Positions 17,986-29,232 of a DNA stretch of 64,000 nt are shown in pieces; the stretch's first letter is position 1; each line of letters opens with the position of its first letter. The stretch is from Vibrio sp. LaRot3 (GTDB lineage: Bacteria; Pseudomonadota; Gammaproteobacteria; Enterobacterales; Vibrionaceae): assembly GCF_027587025.1 (NCBI RefSeq), contig NZ_JAPPTI010000005.1, forward strand, positions 186,001-250,000, read 5' to 3'. Below the pieces are notes generated by a model. The model was given only the letters and a program-made list of their open reading frames with translations. It searched no databases and was not told the origin of the DNA. A program made the position numbers and the translations under genes.

Positions 17986-19632
17986 ATGGCTATGCACCCA
18001 CGCGCTGGACAAAAGGCCCAGCAACAGGATTTGCACAATATTCCTGTGTTAGTTTCCAACTACTTCTTACTGCAACCCGATCCAACAAACCCTGCGCATA
18101 ACGTCGCGTTTGGCACGTCTGGCCATCGTGGTACTGCAGATAAGTCGACCTTTAACGAAAACCATATTTTGGCTATCGCGCAAGCTATTGCTGAAGTAAG
18201 AGAAGAAAAAGGGGTTAAAGGTCCTCTGTTTGTCGGTAAAGACACCCACGCACTATCTGAACCCGCTTTCGCAAGTGTGGTCGAAGTTCTGATCGCTAAT
18301 GGCGTAAAAGTCATTGTTCAGCAAGAGAGTGGTTATACGCCAACGCCGGGTGTGTCGCATGCAATCCTGACTTACAACCTACAGCACCAAGATAAAGCTG
18401 ACGGTATCGTAATTACTCCATCACATAACCCACCACAAGATGGCGGTATTAAATACAACCCAACTCATGGTGGCCCTGCAGAAGATGCACTGACTAAAGC
18501 GATTGAAAATCGTGCGAATGTGGTTATCGCAGAAGGTCTACAGGGTGTGAAGCGTCTTCCTTTAGCCGAGGCAAAAGCATCAGAGTTGTTTGTCGAGCTG
18601 GATCTGGTTAAGCCGTACATTGATGACTTGGTTAACGTTATCGATATGGAAGCGATTCAAAAAGCGAACCTTAAGATTGGTGTTGATCCTCTTGGTGGCA
18701 GCGGTATTGATTACTGGCGTCAAATCGCTAAGGCATACAATTTAGACCTTACACTCGTGAGCGAAGCGATTGATCCAAGCTTCCAGTTCATGTCTTTAGA
18801 CAAAGATGGTGTGGTTCGTATGGACTGTTCATCACCTTATGCTATGGCTGGGCTTCTTGCTCTGAAAGATGACTATGATTTGGCGTTTGGTAATGACCCA
18901 GACTACGATCGCCACGGTATTGTGACGCCAAAAGGTTTGATGAACCCGAACCATTTCCTGGCCGTTTGTATTGATTACCTATACCGTCATCGTGAAGGTT
19001 GGGGTAAAGACGTTGCGGTAGGTAAGACGCTCGTATCTAGCGCGTTAATCGATCGTGTTGTGGCGGACCTAGGTCGTGAGCTTTGTGAAGTACCTGTGGG
19101 CTTTAAGTGGTTTGTTGATGGCCTCTATTCAGGTAAGTTTGGTTTCGGCGGCGAAGAGAGCGCAGGCGCATCATTCTTACGTAAAGATGGTACGCCTTGG
19201 TCAACGGATAAAGATGGCATCATTCTTTGTCTACTCGCGGCAGAAATTACCGCAGTGACGGGTAAGAACCCACAGCAATATTATGAAGAACTTGCTGCGA
19301 AACATGGTGAGTCTAAGTACAATCGTATTCAGGCAGTGGCGAATGGCCCACAAAAAGATGTGTTGAAGAAGCTTTCTCCTGAGATGGTTTCTGCTGATAC
19401 ATTAGCTGGCGATGCGATTACTGCTCGTTTGACTCATGCGCCAGGCAATGGTGCGGCGATTGGTGGCCTGAAAGTGACCACGGAAAATGGTTGGTTTGCG
19501 GCGCGTCCGTCAGGCACAGAAGATATTTACAAAATCTACTGTGAGAGCTTTAAAGGCGAAGAGCACTTGAAATTGATTGAGAAAGAAGCTCAAGAGATTG
19601 TAAATCAAGTGTTTGCTGATGCTGGCTTGTAA
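17986..19632 (+). CDS. pgm: Phosphoglucomutase (alpha-D-glucose specific)
   Basis: A 548-residue enzyme interconverting glucose-1-phosphate and glucose-6-phosphate. The catalytic phosphoserine is Ser146 in TPSHNPP. The metal loop reads DPDYDRHG, the sugar loop GGEESAGAS, and the C-terminal phosphate-binding [10 protein letters not shown] is present. Length matches E. coli Pgm (546). AAAGGA lies about 10 bp before ATG. The seqA-pgm order is conserved with enterobacteria. Confidence 0.97.
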   Translation: MAMHPRAGQKAQQQDLHNIPVLVSNYFLLQPDPTNPAHNVAFGTSGHRGTADKSTFNENHILAIAQAIAEVREEKGVKGPLFVGKDTHALSEPAFASVVEVLIANGVKVIVQQESGYTPTPGVSHAILTYNLQHQDKADGIVITPSHNPPQDGGIKYNPTHGGPAEDALTKAIENRANVVIAEGLQGVKRLPLAEAKASELFVELDLVKPYIDDLVNVIDMEAIQKANLKIGVDPLGGSGIDYWRQIAKAYNLDLTLVSEAIDPSFQFMSLDKDGVVRMDCSSPYAMAGLLALKDDYDLAFGNDPDYDRHGIVTPKGLMNPNHFLAVCIDYLYRHREGWGKDVAVGKTLVSSALIDRVVADLGRELCEVPVGFKWFVDGLYSGKFGFGGEESAGASFLRKDGTPWSTDKDGIILCLLAAEITAVTGKNPQQYYEELAAKHGESKYNRIQAVANGPQKDVLKKLSPEMVSADTLAGDAITARLTHAPGNGAAIGGLKVTTENGWFAARPSGTEDIYKIYCESFKGEEHLKLIEKEAQEIVNQVFADAGL

Positions 19633-19651
19633 TTAATAGCCATATATAGCT

Positions 19652-19686
19652 GAAAAGGGCTGATGTGATAACATCAGCCCTTTTTT
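19652..19686 (+). terminator. pgm terminator
   Basis: AAAAGGGCTGATGT and ACATCAGCCCTTTTTT form a stem of about 12 bp with a T-run. It lies between convergent pgm and DUF1853 genes and may serve both. Confidence 0.9.
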
Positions 19687-19692
19687 ATGGGG

Positions 19693-20451
19693 TTAGGTTT
19701 TGTTGTTTGGCCAGCTTTCCGGGACGATAAACCAAAATTGCCCATCTTCGGTTTGGGCATGGATAAATCGTTCACTGCTTGGTTCGATAGGCTGTGAGAA
19801 ATCATCAGTACCAATCGCCCACTGAGGTTTAGTTAAAGGGAAAAGCGGTTTACCAATTTGGCTAGTTTGATGGAAGTAGCACCAATAACCGTTAATCTGT
19901 GTTTGGTTTAGCGGGTAGTCTAAGCAGTGCGTTGGTATTTCTTCGTCACTAAAAGGGTTAGTGTACAAGCGCCCTTGCATTAGCAAGCGCTGGCTCGCTA
20001 TCGCCATATTGGGGTAGGCACTTTTGAATGCTTGAGTCGACGACATGCTGAGTTGGTGGGTTAGCATTCTATCCAGTTTCTTATCCAACTGGTCATGCGC
20101 ATTGGGGCCATACCAAATCCCGTCTTTGAGTAGATAGAACTTGATTGCAACTTCCCAATGTTCAAGCTGGTGGCTCGTGAGATTATTAACAATCAAATCG
20201 ATCGCGCCTAGCGTTCTTCCATTCTCGGATAATTGCACTTCTTCTAGCTCAATGGCGTAATGTTCATCTCTTTTGAATATTTCGGTACATAGGTGTTGAA
20301 AGAGAAATCCTAGTCGAGAGTTTCCTTGGTATTTTGCATTACTGGAGATTGCTTTAGTGTTAAAGCTGGAAAAATCACTGAATGGCGCCTCGGAGGTGAT
20401 GAGGTTGGGGGCTGTGCGTACCCAGTGATCAAATTTTTGCAGATTATCCAT
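19693..20451 (-). CDS. DUF1853 family protein
   Basis: A 252-residue soluble protein without signal peptide or membrane segment. Motifs such as GNSRLGFLFQHLC, GRTLGAIDLIV and HWEVAIKFYL resemble the DUF1853 family; the D...EVAIKFYL arrangement hints at a PD-(D/E)xK nuclease-like core, which is my inference. It lies head-to-head with the Nif3-like gene, whose true start is 81 bp away. Confidence 0.75.
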   Translation of the reverse strand: MDNLQKFDHWVRTAPNLITSEAPFSDFSSFNTKAISSNAKYQGNSRLGFLFQHLCTEIFKRDEHYAIELEEVQLSENGRTLGAIDLIVNNLTSHQLEHWEVAIKFYLLKDGIWYGPNAHDQLDKKLDRMLTHQLSMSSTQAFKSAYPNMAIASQRLLMQGRLYTNPFSDEEIPTHCLDYPLNQTQINGYWCYFHQTSQIGKPLFPLTKPQWAIGTDDFSQPIEPSSERFIHAQTEDGQFWFIVPESWPNNKT

Positions 20452-20531
20452 TGGCGATCGAACTCGTTCGTTTCACTTTGATGATTGAAATTGGTATAAC
20501 AGCGCTAACCATCAGCATACTGGAAAGTCAG

Positions 20532-21290
20532 ATGAACAATCTACAATTGGAAAAGATTTTAAACGACAAGTTGTCTCCGCAACTGATTAAAGATTACAGC
20601 CCAAATGGCCTACAGGTGGAAGGTCAATCGGAAGTTAAGAAAATCGTCACTGGGGTGACGGCCTCTCAAGCTTTGATTGATCAAGCTATTGCATTGGGGG
20701 CGGATACGCTATTAGTTCATCATGGTTACTTTTGGAAAGGCGAGCCAGAGCCAATTCGTGGTATGAAAGGTAAACGTATTCGTAGCCTAATCAAACATGA
20801 TATTAATCTTTTGGGCTACCACCTGCCGCTGGATATTCACCCTGAGCTCGGTAATAACGCAGAGCTTGCACGTTTACTCGAGATAGAGGTAGAGGGTGGT
20901 TTAGAAGGCCACGCCCAGTCTGTCGCCATGTACGGGCGTTTAAAGCAGCCTGTAACCGGCGCTGAGCTAGCGAAAAGAATTGATTCAGTGCTGAACCGCG
21001 CTCCGCTTCATATTACGCCAGACAACGCGGACAAGCTGATTGAAACGGTAGGTTGGTGTACAGGTGGTGGTCAAGATTACATTGAGTTGGCTGCGCAAAA
21101 TGGTTTGGATGCGTTCATTTCAGGTGAAATCTCTGAACGCACCACATACAGCGCGAGAGAACAAGACATTCATTACTTTGCAGCCGGTCACCATGCAACA
21201 GAGCGCTACGGTATTAAGGCGTTAGGTGAGTGGTTAGCTGAGCAACATGGGTTAGATGTCACTTTCATTGATATCGATAATCCAGTGTAG
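20532..21290 (+). CDS. ybgI: Nif3-like dinuclear metal-centre protein YbgI
   Basis: A 252-residue protein starting at MNNLQLEKILNDKLSPQ. This start gives a length close to E. coli YbgI (247); the frame is open 27 codons earlier but that stretch is unlike the family and overlaps the divergent gene's promoter. Metal-ligand motifs are LLVHHGYFWKG near the N-terminus, GYHLPLD in the middle and GHHATERYG near the C-terminus. Family members are hexameric and may act as GTP cyclohydrolase-like or redox enzymes; the role here is uncertain. Confidence 0.9.
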   Translation: MNNLQLEKILNDKLSPQLIKDYSPNGLQVEGQSEVKKIVTGVTASQALIDQAIALGADTLLVHHGYFWKGEPEPIRGMKGKRIRSLIKHDINLLGYHLPLDIHPELGNNAELARLLEIEVEGGLEGHAQSVAMYGRLKQPVTGAELAKRIDSVLNRAPLHITPDNADKLIETVGWCTGGGQDYIELAAQNGLDAFISGEISERTTYSAREQDIHYFAAGHHATERYGIKALGEWLAEQHGLDVTFIDIDNPV

Positions 21291-21305
21291 ATAGTGTAAA
21301 GCAGA

Positions 21306-21340
21306 AATAAAAAAGGTTGACCAATGGTCAACCTTTTTCG
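21306..21340. terminator. Shared ybgI/gltA terminator
   Basis: AAAAAAGGTTGACCA and TGGTCAACCTTTTT form a perfect stem with T-runs on both strands, between convergent genes. Confidence 0.92.
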
Positions 21341-21359
21341 CTTATTGAACTGTTAAAGC

Positions 21360-22649
21360 TTATTCACGTTCGTGGATAGGCTTAAATGTGCGCTGCTGCT
21401 CACCGGTGTATAGCTGGCGAGGGCGACCGATACGGTTTGCAGGATCACTGTGCATTTCGTTCCAGTGTGCAATCCAACCAATAGTACGCGACATTGCGAA
21501 GATAACCGTAAACATAGAAACAGGAATACCAATCGCTTTTAGAATGATACCTGAGTAGAAGTCGACATTCGGGTACAGTTTCTTCTCAACGAAGTATTCG
21601 TCAGACAACGCAATACGCTCTAACTCCATTGCTACATCAAGCAGTGGATCTTTGATGTTCAGCTCAGACAATACTTCATGACATGCTTCACGCATTACTG
21701 TTGCGCGTGGGTCGTAGTTTTTGTAAACACGGTGACCAAAGCCCATTAGGCGGAATGGGTCATCCTTGTCTTTTGCTTTAGCAACATATTCTTCAATCTT
21801 ATCTACGCTGCCAATTTCTTCCAGCATACGCAGACACGCTTCGTTTGCACCGCCATGTGCTGGCCCCCATAGTGACGCGATACCTGCTGCAATACAGGCG
21901 AATGGGTTTGCACCAGATGAGCCTGCTAGACGCACAGTTGACGTTGATGCGTTTTGCTCATGGTCTGCATGTAGAGTAAAGATTTTGTCCATCGCACGAG
22001 CGACAACAGGGTTCACTTCATACTCTTCACAAGGATTTGCGAACATCATGTGTAGGAAGTTTTCTGCGTAGTTGAGGTCATTGCGAGGGTAGATGAAAGG
22101 CTGGCCAATAGAGTACTTGTAACACATGGCAGCCAATGTCGGCATTTTTGATAGCAGACGGTATGCAGCGATCTCTCGGTGAGAGTCGTTGTTGATATCA
22201 AGTGAATCGTGGTAGAAGGCCGCCAATGCGCCAACCACGCCACACATAACTGCCATTGGGTGTGCATCACGACGGAAGCCGTGGAAGAAGCTAGCGATTT
22301 GCTCATGCACCATGGTATGGCGAGTTACTGTTGTTTTGAATTGCTCGTACTGCTCACGAGTTGGGGCTTCACCGTAAAGAAGGATATAACAGACTTCTAA
22401 ATAATCAGCGTTATTTGCTAATTGATCGATTGGAAAACCGCGATGGAGAAGAACACCTTTCGCTCCGTCGATGTAGGTGATTTGGGATTCACAAGATGCA
22501 GTGGCAAGAAAACCTGGGTCAAAAGTGAAAAATCCGTTTGCTCCCAGTTTACGAACGTCAATTACTTGTGGGCCAATAGTCCCGTCCATAATTGGCAGCT
22601 CGATTGGTGCTTTACCTTCAATATGAAGGGTCGCATTCTTATCCGCCAT
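21360..22649 (-). CDS. gltA: Citrate synthase (type II)
   Basis: A 429-residue enzyme condensing acetyl-CoA and oxaloacetate to citrate. Signature segments are [11 protein letters not shown] (catalytic His) and [15 protein letters not shown] (second His and CoA contacts), with NADH-sensing type II N-terminal beta domain ([15 protein letters not shown]). Length matches E. coli GltA (427). It is divergent from sdhC across 394 bp, the arrangement of E. coli. Confidence 0.98.
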   Translation of the reverse strand: MADKNATLHIEGKAPIELPIMDGTIGPQVIDVRKLGANGFFTFDPGFLATASCESQITYIDGAKGVLLHRGFPIDQLANNADYLEVCYILLYGEAPTREQYEQFKTTVTRHTMVHEQIASFFHGFRRDAHPMAVMCGVVGALAAFYHDSLDINNDSHREIAAYRLLSKMPTLAAMCYKYSIGQPFIYPRNDLNYAENFLHMMFANPCEEYEVNPVVARAMDKIFTLHADHEQNASTSTVRLAGSSGANPFACIAAGIASLWGPAHGGANEACLRMLEEIGSVDKIEEYVAKAKDKDDPFRLMGFGHRVYKNYDPRATVMREACHEVLSELNIKDPLLDVAMELERIALSDEYFVEKKLYPNVDFYSGIILKAIGIPVSMFTVIFAMSRTIGWIAHWNEMHSDPANRIGRPRQLYTGEQQRTFKPIHERE

Positions 22650-23043
22650 AACAATCTCCTTTGTTTATTATTTAATCCATCCAGGATGTTTGTGTGCCAT
22701 TTTTGTACGTCTGTTCGTTAATAAAGTCAATTTTTCTCCTCTGATGTGTGCACTTGTTATTATTTTTTATGCCCATAAAGTTAAAAATATGTTCTGTGTA
22801 GCAAAAATTGTTACACTAATTGTATTAGAATGTTGCCAATCGTATAGTGGCGATGTGAAATTTGGGAGAAACCTAATAAATTCAAGGCTTGAAAGAATTA
22901 ATGACTGCTTTTTCAAGAACTGATTTTAACATTTTACTTACAATTAACCTGTCCAATTTGACCTGTTTTTGTTGATTAAATGTTTTGTTTTATGGGTTTG
23001 CGACTAAATTTCGTTAATAACTATAAATGCTCTAGTGAGCTGA
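22650..23043. promoter_or_regulatory. gltA/sdhC divergent control region
   Basis: A 394-bp AT-rich non-coding region carrying the promoters of gltA and of the sdh-suc operon. Short frames inside it are spurious. One ArcA-like site is seen close to sdhC (22970-22990). I could not fix individual promoters with confidence. Confidence 0.6.
22970..22990 (+). promoter_or_regulatory. Possible ArcA site upstream of sdhC
   Basis: GTTGATTAAATGTTTTG resembles the ArcA direct-repeat pattern (GTTAATTAAATGTTA) and lies about 55 bp before sdhC. ArcA repression of sdh under oxygen limitation is established in E. coli; here it is a motif-based guess. Confidence 0.35.
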
Positions 23044-23436
23044 GTGAGCAAGCCCGTGAAAGAAAGAAAGTCAAGACCTGTTAATTTAGACTTGCGGACC
23101 ATACGCTTTCCGATCACCGCTATCGCATCCATATTACATCGTGTATCGGGTGTGATTACGTTCGTGTCGATCGGTATTTTGCTATGGCTGCTATCCCTAT
23201 CTCTGTCGTCCCCTGTTGGTTTTATGAAAGCTGTCGATATCGTTGACGGTTGGTTCGTTACCTTCATTTTATGGGGCGTTCTTACCGCTCTAGCCTATCA
23301 TATTGTAGGTGGTGTTCGTCACCTTCTCATGGATATGGGTTATTTTGAGGAGCTAGACACTGGCGCGATGAGCGCTAAAGTCTCGTTCGGAGCAACCGCC
23401 GTATTATCTGTTCTCGCGGGGGTACTGGTATGGTAA
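23044..23436 (+). CDS. sdhC: Succinate dehydrogenase cytochrome b556 subunit
   Basis: A 130-residue membrane anchor with three helices. RPVNLDLRTIRFPITAIASILHR and the haem/quinone region YHIVGGVRHLLMD fit SdhC. GTG 23044 (SKPVKERKSRP) was taken as start because it gives the N-terminus usual for this family; the ribosome site is weak. It overlaps sdhD by 7 bp. First gene of sdhCDAB-sucABCD. Confidence 0.93.
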   Translation: MSKPVKERKSRPVNLDLRTIRFPITAIASILHRVSGVITFVSIGILLWLLSLSLSSPVGFMKAVDIVDGWFVTFILWGVLTALAYHIVGGVRHLLMDMGYFEELDTGAMSAKVSFGATAVLSVLAGVLVW

Positions 23437-23774
23437 AAAACATTTCATCATTCGGTCGTAATGGTGTTCACGATTTCCTACTGATTCGTGCATCAGCCAT
23501 CATTATGACTCTTTACACGATCTATCTGGTGAGCTTTTGTGCGTTCACAGATATTTCTTACGCATCTTGGACCCAGTTTTTTGATGGAACCTTTACCAAA
23601 GCGTTCACTATGTTGGCGCTAACTTGCGTGTTGATCCACGCATGGATTGGTTTGTGGCAGGTTCTGACTGATTACATTAAGCACACGATGCTTCGTGGTG
23701 CGCTGCAAGTCGGTATCGTAGCTCTATTGTTGGGTTACTTCTTCTCTGGTCTGTTTATTTTGTGGGGTGCGTAA
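23430..23774 (+). CDS. sdhD: Succinate dehydrogenase membrane anchor SdhD
   Basis: A 114-residue hydrophobic subunit with three membrane helices. It contributes to haem b binding and the ubiquinone site with SdhC (HAWIGLWQVLTDYIK carries the conserved His). It overlaps the end of sdhC and ends one base before the sdhA GTG, so the genes are tightly coupled. Confidence 0.94.
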   Translation: MVKNISSFGRNGVHDFLLIRASAIIMTLYTIYLVSFCAFTDISYASWTQFFDGTFTKAFTMLALTCVLIHAWIGLWQVLTDYIKHTMLRGALQVGIVALLLGYFFSGLFILWGA

Positions 23775-25541
23775 GTGTCTATTCCAGTTCGTGAATTCGA
23801 TGCCGTAGTAATCGGCGCAGGTGGTGCAGGCATGCGTGCCGCGCTGCAAATTTCAGAGCAGGGCCTAACTTGTGCCTTGTTATCTAAAGTATTTCCAACT
23901 CGTTCTCATACTGTATCTGCTCAGGGTGGTATTACCGTAGCCTTAGGTAACTCTCACGAAGATGATTGGCAGTGGCACATGTACGATACCGTAAAAGGTT
24001 CTGACTACATTGGCGACCAAAATGCCATTGAGTACATGTGTAAGAACGGTCCAGAATCCGTGATTGAACTAGAGAAGATGGGGTTACCGTTTTCTCGTTT
24101 TGACAATGGTACGATTTATCAACGCCCATTTGGTGGTCAGTCGAAACAGTTTGGTGGTGAACAGGCTGCACGTACTGCGGCGGCGGCTGACCGTACAGGT
24201 CACGCACTTCTTCATACTCTCTACCAACAAAACGTTAAGCACAAAACCACCATTTTCTCTGAATGGTACGCGTTAGATATGGTGAAAAACCAAGATGGCG
24301 CCATTATGGGCTGTACTGCGATTTGTATGGAATCAGGCGAAATCTGTTACTTCAAATCGAAAGCAACCATCCTTGCAACCGGCGGTGCTGGCCGTATTTA
24401 CGCTTCTACCACTAACGCGCACATTAATACGGGCGATGGTGTGGGTATGGCGCTACGTGCGGGCGTACCGATGCAAGATATGGAAATGTGGCAGTTCCAC
24501 CCAACGGGCATCGCAGGTGCTGGTGTATTGGTAACAGAAGGTTGTCGTGGTGAAGGTGGTTACCTGTTAAATAAAGACGGTGAGCGCTTTATGGAACGTT
24601 ACGCGCCGAATGCTAAAGACTTGGCTGGTCGTGACGTGGTTGCTCGTTCAATGATGATCGAAATCCGTGAAGGTCGCGGTTGTGATGGCCCGTGGGGTCC
24701 ACACATTAAGCTTAAGATGGACCATTTGGGCAAAGATGTTCTTGAGTCTCGTCTACCGGGTATCTGTGAACTATCACGTACTTTTGCTCACGTTGACCCA
24801 GTCAAAGAGCCGATTCCGGTTATTCCAACCTGTCACTACATGATGGGCGGCGTACCGACGCAAGTTTCTGGTCAAGCGATTAAACAACTGGCTGATGGCA
24901 GTGAGGCGGAAGTTCAAGGCCTATACGCTTGTGGTGAGATTGCTTCTGTATCTGTACATGGTGCAAACCGCTTAGGTGGTAACTCACTACTTGATTTAGT
25001 GGTATTTGGTCGAGCGACGGGTCTACACCTAGGTGAAACCTTAGCTGCGCAAGCGGAAGCTCGTCCGGCAACAGAATCAGACATTGAAGCGTCACTGGCG
25101 CGCACAATGCGCTGGGAAAACAGCACCAGCGGTGAAGACCCAGCAGTTATCCGTAAAGATCTGCAAACTTGTATGCAAAATAGCTTCTCGGTATTCCGTG
25201 AAGGCGATGCAATGGCAACTGGCCTAGAAGAGCTTAAAGTGATTCGTGAGCGTCTAAAAGAAGCGCACCTTTCTGATAAGTCTTCTGAGTTCAACACGCA
25301 ACGCATTGAGTGTTTAGAACTTGATAACTTAATGGAAACGGCATTCTCTACTGCGGTTGCAGCAAACTACCGTACAGAGAGTCGCGGCGCACACGCTCGA
25401 TTTGATTACCCAGATCGTGATGACGAGCAGTGGCTATGTCACTCTATTTACAATCCTGAAACAGAACAGATGAGTAAGCGTGATGTGAACATGACTCCTG
25501 TGCATCGTGACGCTTTCCCACCGAAAGTTCGTACATACTAA
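23775..25541 (+). CDS. sdhA: Succinate dehydrogenase flavoprotein subunit
   Basis: A 588-residue catalytic subunit oxidising succinate to fumarate. The FAD Rossmann motif [11 protein letters not shown] lies near residue 16, and the covalent-FAD His is in [10 protein letters not shown]. Active-site segments FHPTGI and [10 protein letters not shown] are present. It starts at GTG directly after the sdhD stop codon. Length equals E. coli SdhA (588). Confidence 0.98.
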   Translation: MSIPVREFDAVVIGAGGAGMRAALQISEQGLTCALLSKVFPTRSHTVSAQGGITVALGNSHEDDWQWHMYDTVKGSDYIGDQNAIEYMCKNGPESVIELEKMGLPFSRFDNGTIYQRPFGGQSKQFGGEQAARTAAAADRTGHALLHTLYQQNVKHKTTIFSEWYALDMVKNQDGAIMGCTAICMESGEICYFKSKATILATGGAGRIYASTTNAHINTGDGVGMALRAGVPMQDMEMWQFHPTGIAGAGVLVTEGCRGEGGYLLNKDGERFMERYAPNAKDLAGRDVVARSMMIEIREGRGCDGPWGPHIKLKMDHLGKDVLESRLPGICELSRTFAHVDPVKEPIPVIPTCHYMMGGVPTQVSGQAIKQLADGSEAEVQGLYACGEIASVSVHGANRLGGNSLLDLVVFGRATGLHLGETLAAQAEARPATESDIEASLARTMRWENSTSGEDPAVIRKDLQTCMQNSFSVFREGDAMATGLEELKVIRERLKEAHLSDKSSEFNTQRIECLELDNLMETAFSTAVAANYRTESRGAHARFDYPDRDDEQWLCHSIYNPETEQMSKRDVNMTPVHRDAFPPKVRTY

Positions 25542-25556
25542 GAGGAGGACAAGACT

Positions 25557-26267
25557 ATGAAACTGAACTTCTCTTTGTATCGCTACAATCCGGATCTCGA
25601 TGACAAGCCTTATATGAAGGACTACATTCTTGAGGTAGATGAAGGCTCTGACATGATGGTGTTGGATGCGCTGATTCTGCTTAAAGAGCAAGATCCAACG
25701 ATTGCGTTTCGTCGTTCTTGCCGAGAAGGGGTTTGTGGCTCTGATGGTTTGAATATGAATGGTAAGAATGGCTTGGCATGTATAACGCCATTGTCTGCTT
25801 TACAAGGTAAGCAGATTGTCATTCGCCCACTGCCGGGATTACCTGTAATTCGCGATCTTATCGTTGACATGACACAGTTCTATGATAACTATGCGAAAGT
25901 AAAACCATTCTTGATTTCAGACGGTGCGCTGCCACCGTCGCGCGAGAATTTACAAGCGCCGGATGAGCGTGCTCATCTTGATGGATTATACGAATGTATC
26001 ATGTGCGCATGTTGTACAACATCGTGTCCATCTTTCTGGTGGAATCCAGATAAATTTATCGGCCCTGCAGGTTTGTTAGCAGCGTATCGATGGCTGATTG
26101 ATAGCCGTGATACAGCCACAGATGAACGATTATCAGATCTTGATGACGCATTTAGCGTTTTTCGTTGCCACGGCATCATGAATTGTGTAAGTGTTTGTCC
26201 TAAAGGGTTAAATCCGACAAAAGCGATTGGCCATATTAAGAGTATGTTGGTTAATCGTTCGGTTTAA
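25557..26267 (+). CDS. sdhB: Succinate dehydrogenase iron-sulfur subunit
   Basis: A 236-residue electron-transfer subunit. The [2Fe-2S] cluster ligands lie in SCREGVCGSDGLNMNG and following Cys, the [4Fe-4S] in CIMCACCTTSCPS, and the [3Fe-4S] in CHGIMNCVSVCPKG. It passes electrons from SdhA to ubiquinone. AGAGGAGG precedes the ATG, a very strong ribosome site. A 97-bp gap separates it from sucA. Confidence 0.97.
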   Translation: MKLNFSLYRYNPDLDDKPYMKDYILEVDEGSDMMVLDALILLKEQDPTIAFRRSCREGVCGSDGLNMNGKNGLACITPLSALQGKQIVIRPLPGLPVIRDLIVDMTQFYDNYAKVKPFLISDGALPPSRENLQAPDERAHLDGLYECIMCACCTTSCPSFWWNPDKFIGPAGLLAAYRWLIDSRDTATDERLSDLDDAFSVFRCHGIMNCVSVCPKGLNPTKAIGHIKSMLVNRSV

Positions 26268-26364
26268 AGATACATAAAATTGCCGGTGTTCAGGTGAGCA
26301 TCGGCTCTTATAAGTGCGGCATAGACCGCAATAAAAACGTGAAAACTACTGGTTAAGGGAAAAT

Positions 26365-29205
26365 ATGCACAACGGCGTGATGAAGGCATGGCTCGAGTCT
26401 TCACACTTGGCTGGCGCCAATGCAACATACGTAGAAGACCTCTACGAACTGTATCTAAGTGATCCCGACCTGGTAAGTGAGGAGTGGATTCGTGTTTTTG
26501 AAGGTTTGCCCAAGCCTTCACAAGAGGTGATTGAACAGCCTCATTCACGTGTCCGTGATTACTTCCGTCGACTCGCCCAAGAAACTAAGCATTATAGCGT
26601 TCAAGTCAGTGACCCAGATGTCGATGCTAAACAAGTAAAAGTTCTTCAGTTAATCAATGCGTACCGATTCCGCGGTCACGAAGCTGCAGAACTTGATCCC
26701 CTCGGTCTATGGAACCGCCCTCCGGTGGCTGAATTAGATCCCGCATTCCACAATCTCACCGAAGATGACTTCGAAGAAACGTTCAATGTCGGTTCATTTG
26801 CGATCGGTCAAGAGACCATGCAACTGAAAGACATCTACGCGGCATTGAAGAAAACTTACTGTGGTTCGATTGGTGCAGAGTACATGCACATGACGGATAC
26901 AGAGCAAAAACGTTGGATTCAGCAACGTTTAGAATCTGTGGTCGGTCAGCCATCGTTCACTTCTGAAGAAAAGCGTGAGTTTCTTGAAGAGTTAACGGCT
27001 GCAGAAGGTCTAGAGCGTTACTTGGGTGCTAAGTTCCCAGGGGCAAAACGTTTCTCACTAGAAGGTGGTGATGCTCTTATCCCAATGACCAAAGAATTGA
27101 TTCGTCATGCTGGTAAAAACGGCATGCGCGAAGTGGTGATTGGTATGGCCCACCGTGGTCGCCTTAACATGTTGGTTAACGTGTTGGGTAAGAAACCACA
27201 AGACTTGTTTGATGAATTTGCCGGTAAGCACGATGAAACGTGGGGTACGGGCGATGTTAAATATCACCAAGGTTTCTCAGCAGACTTTGCAACGCCCGGT
27301 GGTGATGTTCACTTAGCCTTGGCGTTTAACCCATCTCACCTTGAGATTGTGAACCCTGTGGTTATTGGTTCGGTACGTGCCCGTCAAGACCGCTTAGGTG
27401 ACAGACAAGGCGATACTGTATTGCCAATCACCATTCACGGTGACTCAGCCATCGCGGGTCAGGGTGTTGTGGCTGAAACGTTTAACATGTCTCAGGCGCG
27501 TGGCTTCCAAGTAGGTGGCACGGTTCGTATCGTAGTCAATAACCAAGTTGGCTTTACGACGTCAAACCCTCGTGACACTCGTTCGACCATGTACTGTACC
27601 GATATCGCGAAGATGGTACAGGCACCGATTTTCCACGTTAACTCAGACGATCCAGAAGCCGTAGCATTCGTTACACGTATTGCTCTGGATTACCGTAATG
27701 AGTTTAAGCGTGATGTTGTGATTGATTTGGTATGTTACCGCCGTCATGGCCACAACGAAGCTGATGAGCCAAATGCAACTCAGCCTCTGATGTATCAGAA
27801 AATTAAGAAACACCCAACACCTCGTAAGCTTTATGCCGACGTATTGATTGAGCGTGGTGACTACGATATCGAAGTTGCAACTCAGTTGGTGAACGAATAC
27901 CGCGATGCGCTTGATCGTGGTGAAGTTGTGGTGAAAGAGTGGCGCCCGATGGCTCTGCACTCAGTGGACTGGTCGCCATACATTGGCCATGATTGGGATG
28001 CGGAATGGGATAGCACTTTTGATCGTGAGCGTTTAGCTGAACTTGGCAACCGTCTGTGCCAATACCCAGATAGCCACAAGCTACAAAGCCGTGTAAATAA
28101 ACTCTACAACGACCGTATCTCGATGATGAATGGCGAGAAGGATGTTGACTGGGGCATGGCGGAAACGTTGGCTTACGCGACGCTGGTGGATGACGGTAAA
28201 CGAATTCGTATTTCTGGTCAGGATTCTGGTCGTGGTACGTTCTTCCATCGTCACTCAGTACTGCATAACCAATCGGATGCGAGCACTTACATTCCATTGG
28301 CGAACATTCATGACAAACAAGGTCCATTCCAAGTCTTTGACTCAGTTCTGTCTGAAGAGGCGGTATTGGCGTTTGAATATGGCTACGCAACCGCAGAGCC
28401 AAGTGGCTTGACCATTTGGGAAGCGCAATTTGGTGATTTCGCCAACGGCGCACAAGTGGTGATTGACCAATTTATCTCATCAGGTGAGCAAAAATGGAAC
28501 CGCCTATGTGGTTTAACCATGCTGCTTCCACACGGTTATGAAGGCCAAGGCCCAGAGCACTCGTCTGCTCGTCTAGAGCGCTACCTCCAGCTTTGTGCTG
28601 AACAAAACATGCAAGTTGTTGTGCCATCGACGCCTGCACAGGTTTACCACATGATTCGTCGTCAGGTGGTTCGCCCGATGCGTCGTCCACTTATTGTGAT
28701 GTCTCCTAAGTCACTGCTTCGTCATCCACTGTGTACTTCTAAGCTAGAAGACCTTACCGATGGCAACTTCCAAGCTGCAATTGGTGAAGTCGACGATCTA
28801 GATGCAAGCCAAGTGAAGCGCGTGGTGTTCTGTTCAGGTAAGGTTTATTACGACTTACTAGAGACGCGCAGAAATAATGAGCAAACTGATGTAGCGATTG
28901 TTCGTATCGAGCAGCTATACCCATTCCCTCTAGAAGAGGTGAAAGCGGCGATAGCTCCGTTTACCAACGTTGAAGACTTCGTATGGTGTCAAGAAGAACC
29001 ACAAAACCAAGGTGCTTGGTATTCTAGCCAACACAATTTCCGAGCTGGAATTCCAGCCGGCGCTGATTTGAAGTATGCGGGACGCCCAGCCTCAGCTTCG
29101 CCAGCCGTTGGTTACATGTCGGTTCACTTGAAACAACAAAAAGCGTTAATTGAAGACGCATTGACGATTAGTTCTGATGTAGCAGACGCTAATACCTCGA
29201 ATTAA
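26365..29205 (+). CDS. sucA: 2-oxoglutarate dehydrogenase E1 component
   Basis: A 946-residue thiamin-diphosphate decarboxylase of the 2-oxoglutarate dehydrogenase complex. The N-terminal E2-binding segment (WLESSHLAGANATYVEDLYE) is followed by the TPP domain, with GMAHRGRLNML and the HGDSAIAGQGVVAE region. It is slightly longer than E. coli SucA (933). The 97-bp leader after sdhB holds a possible weak hairpin but no terminator, so read-through from sdh is expected. Confidence 0.97.
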   Translation: MHNGVMKAWLESSHLAGANATYVEDLYELYLSDPDLVSEEWIRVFEGLPKPSQEVIEQPHSRVRDYFRRLAQETKHYSVQVSDPDVDAKQVKVLQLINAYRFRGHEAAELDPLGLWNRPPVAELDPAFHNLTEDDFEETFNVGSFAIGQETMQLKDIYAALKKTYCGSIGAEYMHMTDTEQKRWIQQRLESVVGQPSFTSEEKREFLEELTAAEGLERYLGAKFPGAKRFSLEGGDALIPMTKELIRHAGKNGMREVVIGMAHRGRLNMLVNVLGKKPQDLFDEFAGKHDETWGTGDVKYHQGFSADFATPGGDVHLALAFNPSHLEIVNPVVIGSVRARQDRLGDRQGDTVLPITIHGDSAIAGQGVVAETFNMSQARGFQVGGTVRIVVNNQVGFTTSNPRDTRSTMYCTDIAKMVQAPIFHVNSDDPEAVAFVTRIALDYRNEFKRDVVIDLVCYRRHGHNEADEPNATQPLMYQKIKKHPTPRKLYADVLIERGDYDIEVATQLVNEYRDALDRGEVVVKEWRPMALHSVDWSPYIGHDWDAEWDSTFDRERLAELGNRLCQYPDSHKLQSRVNKLYNDRISMMNGEKDVDWGMAETLAYATLVDDGKRIRISGQDSGRGTFFHRHSVLHNQSDASTYIPLANIHDKQGPFQVFDSVLSEEAVLAFEYGYATAEPSGLTIWEAQFGDFANGAQVVIDQFISSGEQKWNRLCGLTMLLPHGYEGQGPEHSSARLERYLQLCAEQNMQVVVPSTPAQVYHMIRRQVVRPMRRPLIVMSPKSLLRHPLCTSKLEDLTDGNFQAAIGEVDDLDASQVKRVVFCSGKVYYDLLETRRNNEQTDVAIVRIEQLYPFPLEEVKAAIAPFTNVEDFVWCQEEPQNQGAWYSSQHNFRAGIPAGADLKYAGRPASASPAVGYMSVHLKQQKALIEDALTISSDVADANTSN

Positions 29206-29232
29206 GAACTAGAAGCATAAGGAAGATAGAAA

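Noticed and set aside
27803..28453. 216-codon minus-strand frame inside sucA
   Set aside because: Antisense shadow of a highly conserved gene, rich in His/Pro/Arg as expected from reversed codons.
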